Source: Isoetes taiwanensis (lineage: Eukaryota > Streptophyta > Lycopodiopsida > Isoetales > Isoetaceae). From it: a DNA stretch of 64,000 bases. The notes under the pieces were generated by a model. The model was not told the DNA's origin and searched no databases. It worked only from the letters and a program-made list of their open reading frames with translations. The stretch lies in NCBI GenBank assembly GCA_021234155.1, contig JAJEKV010000048.1:436001-500000 (forward strand), given 5' to 3'. Positions 56,601-64,000 of this stretch are shown here, one piece after another. Every line of letters begins with the position of its first letter. The stretch's first letter is position 1. The position numbers and the translations under genes are program-made.

Positions 56601-58090
56601 GGATACAGAGATAATGTAACCTTGTAATGGTGGAAAATCTTGGCTTAGGTAATAGGGTAGGAAATAAAAGAAATATGGGGATACCAGGATAAGGTAACCC
56701 CGACATGGGTTGCACAGTTGATCGAAAGGGGAATCGAATGGGGAATCGAATGGCAAAGAGTTTGAGGATCAGATGCTTGTGAAGCAAATGCAGTGAGGAT
56801 AGGCCGAAATCGTGATTATGTAAGAAGGAGGATTCGCTGGAGAAGCTCCATAATTGATTTGCAAAGGAACTGATGGTCGATGCTTAGAGTGTTGCGCAAA
56901 TTGTCCACTGGCTCCAATCGGCTTTAACTCCCATTTCGAAATTCATGGGCTCTGGCGGGTGCAGGTGTATAAAGAAGCAGATTCTCGAGAAGCCGGGTGT
57001 GGTGAATCGCGAACATAAGTATAGCACAAGGGAAAACCAAGACAGAGCAAATCTCGACCGCACTAGGGAAGGCGATTGTCGAAAATAGAGCAAAGATGCG
57101 CAGCTGGCCAGATCTAAAAGATAGCAAATGACCCATGTAAGCAATAAAAGCCAAAATGGCAAAAGGCGATAAGGAACTAAAACGGAGATGCTAGGAGGAA
57201 AGGCTGGTCCAGAGTCAAGGATCAACCGGTTCTTGGGCCAGGATGGGTTGCAGCTCATAGGTGAAGCCCGAGGAAGGACGCCTCAAAAGAAGAAGGTCAA
57301 CCGCTTCCACGCAAGTGCCGATTTAATCCAACGCTTGAAAAGATCTGCTCCTCGACGAATCAATGATGAGGCGATCTCGAGAGAACCGATCCCCGCCTCG
57401 CCCGCGACTCAATACTATAAAAGAAAATAGCTGTTGCATGCTCCTGTGCATGTTCCAAAGATCAAATTGAGAGAAGTATAAAACCAATCCGCCGTGAGGA
57501 TGCATGCAGATAGATATCAGAATGTAAGAAAAGCTCAATCAAAAAGGAATCATCCAACCGAGCCTAACTACGGCCTAAATCGCATGGAAGTACATCAATA
57601 ATTCATGATAGTGCATGACGGATCTCCATGTAGAGCAATCCTCCTATAGACTCCCTCGATAACATAAACGGCAACGAAAGACGTAAATGCATGAGCATAA
57701 AAGAACTAGCAAGCAAAGCCACTGAAGCCAAACCATAGCGCATAAAACCGCCAAAACAATCGGGAGTGTGGGCAACCTACTGTGTAGAAGAACCCTAAGA
57801 TAGGGAGAGAAATCCATACCTCATGTTTATACTTGTATACATCATAAGTTGAAACAAAACAGCAAGAACACCCTAGCTATCAAATGGCCAAATCCGTAAG
57901 ATGATGAGCCAAAAAGAAATGTGAAACAAATGCGTGTTGAAGAGCAAGAAAAAATTCAGAATCCGCGGATGGAAAAAAGAGGGAAGCAAAGATGATAAGA
58001 CAGATGGGAAGCAATGGACAAGGAAAGGCGGAGGGAAGCCACGAGAGGAGAAGAAGAGCCACCGTGAGAAGACGCCCAGAATCTGCCTCA
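53690..58090 (-). repeat. Repeat block A, copy 3 (inverted)
   Basis: Inverted relative to 12569-16800 and essentially collinear with it. The + strand is A-rich. It includes the mirrored 11-bp array at 54341-54382. Confidence 0.88.
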
Positions 58091-59530
58091 ATCACCGAAG
58101 TTTGCCCCTTGCCCCTGGTGTTTTCACTATATTGATTCTTTATGGGGCCCGTGATCATGTTGATCGCTTTGCCTCTCCCTTAATCACAAGCTTCCTCGCT
58201 TATAATGCGGCTTCCCATATCCGCGATCGTATCCCACCGATGCTTTTACATATGATTGGCGCCTCTTTAATAATTTTGTTTTCCTCCCCCTCTTTAGTTC
58301 CTCGCGTTTTACACCATGCAGCCAAGGCGGTCGCTCGTGATCACACCGTGGTTCTTCATTGGCCGTCCGCACTCGGGTGGCCTTTTACCTCGACGGATCG
58401 ACATGGGCATCCTTTATTAAAAGAATTTCGTTTTTGATGCATTTTCATTAGCTTTATTGCCCTATCTATCTAAGAACTTTTGCGGATGTCGGCGCCATGT
58501 AGCTCTTTATGTTTTTCGATTTGTCAATTTGAATAAAGTTAACGTGTTTTATGTTGTTGTGGCGGTGCCTCTAAACCTCACCCCAGGAGGTTCCCCTTGT
58601 TTTTTCGACTTTACCTTTAGTCTTTTCCTCCCTCCCCGTCTACTCTTCGCTTTACTTCCATGATGTTCCGCCGTTTTGTTATTTGGTGCCGTTCCTTCTT
58701 CCCTTTCTCCCGGCTTCGCCATAGTGCGGCCTTTTTGCCTCGCTTTATCATCCCTCATATGTCTCCTTCCTCCATTTCTTCTCGGCCGCCATATCCTTTT
58801 TCATCAAATCTTCAACCTTCCTCTCCTTTAATTTTTCCTTTACCCTCTTTGGCGCGTCGGTCTACTTTTGGCCGAGCTCGCCCCCTCATTATCTTTCTTT
58901 TCCTCTTTTGCCTCAAAGATGTTCGCCGATTATTCTTCACCCGCGACATCCCGCTTCTTTTCCCTCTCGGCTTTCATATTGTCAGTCCTATCCTTTGCCC
59001 GCTTTTGGCGAGATCTCCAGGCCCTTGCTCTCAATTGTAATGATCTTTCTTTTTCCTTATCACATGTTGATGTTCTTATTAAATCACTCAAAGTCAAGAA
59101 CCAACTTGCTCGTGGTCATATCATTTTCTTTAGCTCGCTTGCCTTCGCTTTTTGCCTGCCGGTCGCCTCTATCCTTAGCGCCTCGATTCACGGTTTATCC
59201 TCTCCTCGATCCTCCCGCCCCTTTTCGCTCCTCGCCTTCTCTTTAAGGCCCTTTATCTTATCCGACCGCCGGTGGTGGCGGGAGTGTCTTCGGCTATAGG
59301 TTTAACCATCCGTAATATGGTATCATTCTACTGGCCGAGGAGGAGCTTCGGCAAAGAAATGCTGCCCGTGGAGTTCCACATGACGCTGGCTGCACTACCT
59401 ACCGCTGGCTTCTTCTTTCACTCATATGTGCTTCAGCGATCCGACTCAACACTTGAGTGGTGTCGCACGTACCGCTTTGGCAGTGGAGGAAGTCCTTTGC
59501 ATTCCACGGCCACAACAAGAAAATACGAAT
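58091..59530 (+). repeat. T-rich run: diverged E and core
   Basis: 58440-59030 resembles block E inverted relative to 45020-45540. 59030-59390 is a diverged core, and 59390-59520 the diverged TATA-module region without a TATA box. 58091-58440 matches nothing I could place. Confidence 0.65.
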
Positions 59531-59700
59531 GACGCTTCTATATGACGTCAACGACGCCTATGCGACGCCCGAATTTTACTGGCCGCGACGTATCGCCTCA
59601 CGACGTCGCCGTTGCGACATCGCCGCGATGCGACGGCGTCGATGCGCGACGCTAAGAAGCGCCGCCGACGCCGCTGGCAGACGGACTCAGACGCGGACTC
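59531..59700. repeat. GCGACG-rich CpG-dense block, left
   Basis: Short words GACG, GCGACG and CGTCG recur many times. A similar block lies at 61370-61540, which hints at the two ends of one element of about 2 kb. I could not align clean termini. Confidence 0.5.
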
Positions 59701-59715
59701 GTAAAAAAATTAAAA

Positions 59716-59755
<40 letters not shown>

Positions 59756-59760
59756 AAAAA
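59701..59760 (+). repeat. Poly(A) run
   Basis: About 55 bases of almost pure A broken by a few T. It could be a retroposon tail. Confidence 0.9.
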
Positions 59761-60240
59761 AGGAAAGAATTTTAATAGTTAGTTACAATATCATATACAA
59801 GAGGCGAGTAGTGGCTATCTTTACGTGTTCCCCGTTAGGGGAAAACCCAGATAGCCAATTCTATAACAATACGACCAATATTAGACAATGACATTGAAAG
59901 TTAACGGAACTAAGAGTTTATAGCACTTTACTTAATCTATTTCGCCGCCGTAACCCAAGTGAGACTAATTGCTTGTTTGAAGTTGCCTTGGCAACCGCGG
60001 AGGCGATGTTTTTTCTTGAATCCTTTTTGCACGCTCGAAAGTGATCCGATTGCAAGGAATACAACATGACAAGTTAAATGTCTTATTTCGAATTGAACTA
60101 ATGGCAACAAATAACAAATACCTTGATATCTTCCTTATGGACGATTTATGGTTTAGGACCTTTGACCAATCGCCTCCCAATTTTTGGCATTCGACTTCAA
60201 TTTTGCAATCACTTTGCCTTTTCTATAAATCGATAGATTA
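59761..60240 (-). pseudogene. Possible Ty3/gypsy polyprotein C-terminus and 3' end
   Basis: The minus-strand frame at 59965-60180 ends with RITFERAKRIQEK and then a stop. It recalls the RSRAKxxQ word near the end of plant gypsy polyproteins. The sequence after the stop, with GGGTTTTCCCC and a TAACGGGG word, could be the start of a 3' LTR. No polypurine tract, reverse transcriptase or integrase is present, so the call is weak. Confidence 0.25.
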
Positions 60241-60424
60241 ACACAAAACAAAAGAATAAAATAAGACTATGACTAGGTCATGTACCTTCTTTTTCGGGCA
60301 GCCCCCCATCATCTAAATGAGCCCCTTCCAAACTGGATTAGTCGGATTAAAAGCTAGAGTTGGCTAACATACGCTTTAGGGTTATAAGCCAGATTTGGCC
60401 ACCTCTACCTAAGAATTACAAGAA

Positions 60425-60713
60425 AAGTCGACTTGGACTCGAACACTGGTCGCCTCCACTGTAGAGTGGAGCCTACCGCCCTTGAACAAGCCACTACAAT
60501 TTTATTTTAAACCTAAAAATAACAAGTGGTCGTGGACTTGAACCCGCACGCGGGTCTCTCCACTCTAGGTGGAGCCTACCGCGTGCCTTTGAACAAGCCA
60601 CCCCTTAACCTAGGAAAAAATATATGATCGTGAGTGAAGTGGACTTCAACCCGGGTACATGGTCCTCCCCACTCTAGGTGGAGCCAACCTGCGCTCCCTT
60701 GAACAAGCCACTC
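60425..60713 (-). repeat. Three tandem tRNA-like (SINE-like) modules
   Basis: Units at about 60425-60495, 60524-60602 and 60624-60713. On the minus strand each has GTGGCTTGTTCAA (A-box-like), then a hairpin CTCCAC-loop-GTGGAG (GTGGGG in the third), then a B-box-like word: TGTTCGAGTCC in the first, GGGTTCAAGTCC in the second, GGGTTGAAGTCC in the third. The middle hairpin is placed like an anticodon arm, but the A-to-B distance is longer than in an ordinary tRNA. The units are separated by AT-rich linkers containing a TTTTAACCT-like word. Confidence 0.6.
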
Positions 60714-60859
60714 CATCAATTTTTTTAACCTGCTTAAAATTATAAAAATAAAATGCAAGCGCGATCAACTTACCAAAAGAAGGACGTGTGTAACAAGATC
60801 CTGAGGGTCCAAATCGAAATAGAAAGCAACAAAGAGTTAGAAGAATAAGAACAACGGAA

Positions 60860-61190
60860 AAAAAAGATCGAAGAAGAAAAAAAAAAAAAAAAGATGAAGA
60901 AATAGTAAAACAAGAAAGAAAAAAAATGAATGAATCAAAGAAGAAGAGAAGGGTGGGAGAAAGAAGAGAAGGGGAAAGAGGAGAAAAAAGAAATTAGGGG
61001 AAGAAAGAGAAGAATGGAAGAAATAAGAGAATGAAATGGAAGAAGATAGAAGAATGGAAGAATGGAAGAATGGAAGAGTGAAATAAGGGAAGAATCAAGA
61101 AAGAAATGAGGAAAGAAGGAAAAAGAAGAAGAATGCGTAAAACAAGAAGAAGAAAAAGAAGGAAAAGAGATAAAAAAAAAAATTTGAAAT
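60860..61190 (+). repeat. Purine-rich low-complexity tract
   Basis: About 330 bases almost entirely A and G, with AAGAAG, GGAAGAATGGAAG and similar imperfect repeats. No coding interpretation. Confidence 0.9.
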
Positions 61191-61369
61191 CTACACTAAA
61201 TCATTCAATCCAAAACCATTCAATCCAAAAAAGCATGATCTACTAACCTTAAAAAGAGTGCTTGCAAGTCGCTCAAGGTCGAGATACCAAGATCGCCCAA
61301 AATAGTCGATAGAAGGAAGCCTAGGAATGGTCCGGAAAAAAGACTACCACGGATCAGAAAAACACGGCT

Positions 61370-61540
61370 GGCCGCATGCGACGCAGCGACGTCAAGATGC
61401 GACGACATTTTGCGACGTATATACGATTTTGAAATCAGATATACGATTAAAATCGATATACGATTTCAAAATCGTGATATATGCTTAACGCCAAGATGCG
61501 ACGGTCCGCGACGATTTTGTTATAGCGACGCCTAACACTT
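61370..61540. repeat. GCGACG-rich block, right
   Basis: Contains GCGACG words and three nearby ATATACGATTT-type words in both orientations (about 61420-61480), which can pair. Ends with TAGCGACGCCTAAC. Confidence 0.5.
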
Positions 61541-61717
61541 TTTAATTTTTGGTGCCTTTTTTTTTCATCCGATGGTCATGAAAGTTTGTCCTTATGCTAA
61601 TTTGGACATTCCCGAGCCATATATGCAACCAAAATCACATTCGATTTAACCAATCTTCTATTGCTACTACTTACTTAATGTTTGAGCCCGGGTGGCATGT
61701 TTGAGCCTGGGTGGCGG

Positions 61718-62838
61718 TTTGATAAGTTCTCCTGACGGATGTTGGATTTTTTTGGCCCTTATCGAATCCAGGCCCCTTGAACTTAAGGATTCAATCTGGC
61801 CGGATAGGGGAACCGAGATCCCGGAGTGTGGTCTTTAGCGCACGGCCCCCGGGGAGCCGCCGCCAGAAAGGTCGCCGGAAACTTTTTTGGGGCTCGCCTC
61901 CCGGGTCCTGGACTCTCCCTCTAATGAGGTGGCCTTGCAAGGTCCTGGCCTTGTTTGACTTGGGCAAGTGTGCCACCGGCTGCCCAACAACAAGCCGCCC
62001 TGACCGCTCTAATGCAAACACTTTGATCTAAACCTTGTCCGAAATTTTGAAAACTGGCTCAGATGTTGGCGATGACTTAGGAAGCCTCACGACAAAAAAA
62101 TCAGAATTTAATTCCGTACTATGCATTAATTACGAATTTATGAATGTCTTGCTACCGCAAAGTCGCCTTTACTTAACCGCCACAACGGAGGAGTACAGAT
62201 CCAAACTCCATTCCGCCGGGCCTCCCTTGCTTCGCTGCTTCAATCAAGATCTTATCGCCAAGTCCCAAGTGCAAAGGACCAAAACTTCGGCAGACCCAAA
62301 ACGAAAACCCCGCTAGAACCCGCAACTCATAGGGTTTACGCTTTCGAGGCTCTATCCTTGTCGATTCGACTAGGACCTTGCACCGCGGTCTTGACGAGGG
62401 GGGGTGTTGACGCCAGAGCAGCACGGACCCTAAAACCATCCGAAGCAGCTTTGCCCCAAAAGTCCTCTCCCGGCGGCTCGGGCGACGGACGGGCAACTTC
62501 CCCTCTCCGGAATCGCGGATTCGCTCGCCAATGGACTCGGAATATCGACATTGCCCCGGGGACCAAGTTTCATGGCCAAAAGACCACCCTTCTCGAGGTA
62601 GCGCCAAACTATCTCATGTCCAACACACTCATAGTCAATTGGCCTAGGAGGTGGTCATTTAATACCGCAACGTAGGGCTTAGTGTTTCTTTCTTTTGCAA
62701 AACCGACCGTGCAACTTGGTCTCTAGGGTAATTTCGCCTCCTGACGATGTAGCTAAGTCAATCGCCATTCCGAGCCTCCGCAATGTCCGAACGACAAAAC
62801 ACTTTGGTTTCTACACGGCCGACCGCAGACTTCATGGG
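61718..62838. repeat. 1.12-kb tandem unit 1
   Basis: Starts TTTGATAAGTTCTC. Contains CGGATAGGGGAACCGAGATC, GGGTCCTGGACT and an AT-rich stretch with ATTACGAATTTATGAATG. The small open frames are not conserved between units, so it is probably satellite-like. Confidence 0.92.
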
Positions 62839-63963
62839 TTTGATAAGTTCTCACCGGACGGATGTTGGATTTTTTTGACCTTATCGGAGACAGGCCCTTG
62901 AACGTAAGGATTCAACGGCCGGATAGGGGAACCGAGATCCGGAGTGTGGTCTTTAGCGCACGGGCCCCCGGGAGCCGCCAGAAAGGTCGCCTTTGGGAAA
63001 CTTTTTGGGGCTCGGCCCCGGGTCCTGGACTTCCCCTCTAATGAGGTGGCCTTGCAAGGTCCTGGCCTTTATTTGACTTGGGCAAGTGTGCCACCGCCGC
63101 CCAACAACAAAGCTGCCCTGACCGCTCTAATGCAAACACTTTGATCTAAACCTTGTCCGAAATTTTGAAAACCGGCCTCAGATGTTGGCGATGACTTAGG
63201 AAGCCTCATTGACAAAAAATCAGAATTTAATTCGCATACTATGCATTAATTACGAATTTATGAATGTCTTGCTACCGCAAAAGCCGCCCTTTACTTTAAC
63301 GCCACAACGGGAGGAGTACGTGATCCAAACCCATTCCGCCGGGCCCCTTGCTTCTGTTTCAATCAAGATCTTATCGCCAAGTCCCAAGTGCAAAGGACCA
63401 AAACTCAAGACCCAAAACGCAAAACCCCGCTAGAACCCTCGCAACTCATAGGGTTTACGCCGGAGGCTCTATCCTTGTCGATTCGACTAGGACCTTTGCC
63501 GTGTCTTGACGTAGAGGGGGGGTGTTGACGCCGGGAAAGAGCACGGACCCTAAAACCATCCGGAAGCAGCTTTGCCCCAAAAGTCCTCTCCTCCGGCGGC
63601 CCCCGGGCGACGGACGACGCAACTTCCTCTCCCGAATCGTGGATTCGCTCGCCAATGGACTCTAACGCCGACATTGCCCCCGGGACCAAGTTTCATGGCC
63701 AAAAGACCACCCCTTCTCGAGGTAGCCAAACTATCTCATGTCCAACACACCGTAGTCAATTGGCCTAGAGGTGGCCGTCAAACACCGCAACGTAGGGCGA
63801 AGTGTTTCTTTCTTTTGCAAAACCGACCGCAACTTGGTCTCTAGGGTAATTTCGCCTCCCTGACGATGTGGCTAAGTCAATCGCCATTCCTCGAGCCTCC
63901 GCAATGTCCGAACGACAAAACACTTTGGTTTCTACACTGGCCGATCGCAGACGCTTCGCTGGG
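62839..63963. repeat. 1.12-kb tandem unit 2
   Basis: Period 1121 to unit 1 and 1125 to the next start. AT-rich parts are identical to unit 1. Differences sit mostly in C/G runs. Confidence 0.92.
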
Positions 63964-64000
63964 TTTGATAAGTTCTCACCGACGATGTTGGATTTTTTGA
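63964..64000. repeat. 1.12-kb tandem unit 3 (cut by window end)
   Basis: The first 37 bases of a third unit, so the array continues beyond the window. Confidence 0.9.

Noticed and set aside
62173-62607. Open frames of up to 144 codons in the 1.12-kb units
   Set aside because: Frames are not shared between the two units, as expected for non-coding satellite DNA.

Overview
The window looks like nuclear DNA of a land plant with a large, repeat-rich genome. The evidence is an intact, intron-containing exosome gene (RRP4) of plant type, fragments of plant-type NAD kinase and SPIRRIG (BEACH) genes with GT-AG introns, a telo-box upstream of RRP4, and Ty1/copia and L1-type retroelements. I cannot assign the clade from the sequence alone.

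Layout. 1-9.3 kb is the only genic part. A minus-strand SPIRRIG remnant (about 2.18-3.21 kb) lies just downstream of an LTR-like tract with a primer-binding site. A 5'-truncated minus-strand NAD kinase remnant (4.1-6.17 kb) carries one extra base in an exon. Diverged direct repeats (26-330 and 6464-6780) bracket both. RRP4 (7300-9230, plus strand, 7 exons) is intact. A single exon-like scrap resembling thiamine pyrophosphokinase lies at 9.7 kb. 10.09-12.57 kb is a copia fragment (minus) with an in-frame 129-bp tandem duplication and a nested non-LTR insertion.

12.57-59.5 kb is almost entirely one family of rearranged repeats without credible coding sequence. The + strand alternates between T-rich and A-rich stretches of about 1-7 kb, and each switch marks an inversion of family blocks. 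It includes a palindrome of about 4.8 kb (18.0-22.9 kb), two tandem units of about 5.8 kb (22.9-28.7 and 28.7-35.1 kb), each with a head-to-head junction, and three copies of a 3-4 kb block (12.6-16.8, 40.6-43.7, and 53.7-58.1 kb inverted). It also carries a core of about 300 bp in roughly a dozen copies, recurrent TATA-like modules and clusters of small hairpins. The A-rich strand is probably the sense strand. Later insertions are a decayed L1-type LINE (35.2-39.95 kb, minus) in a GA microsatellite, an AT-rich insertion (43.7-44.2 kb), and a 1.0-kb element flanked by TTAA with 13-bp terminal inverted repeats (47.3-48.3 kb), which looks piggyBac-like.

59.5-61.5 kb holds GCGACG-rich blocks, a poly(A) run, a possible gypsy 3' remnant, three tandem tRNA-like (SINE-like) modules and a purine tract. 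61.7 kb to the end is a tandem array with a period of about 1.12 kb: two full units and the start of a third.

Only RRP4 looks like a functional gene. The other protein-like sequences are remnants. Recent repeat copies differ mostly inside C/G-containing words, so some frame breaks in the repeats may be sequencing error at methylated sites rather than decay.
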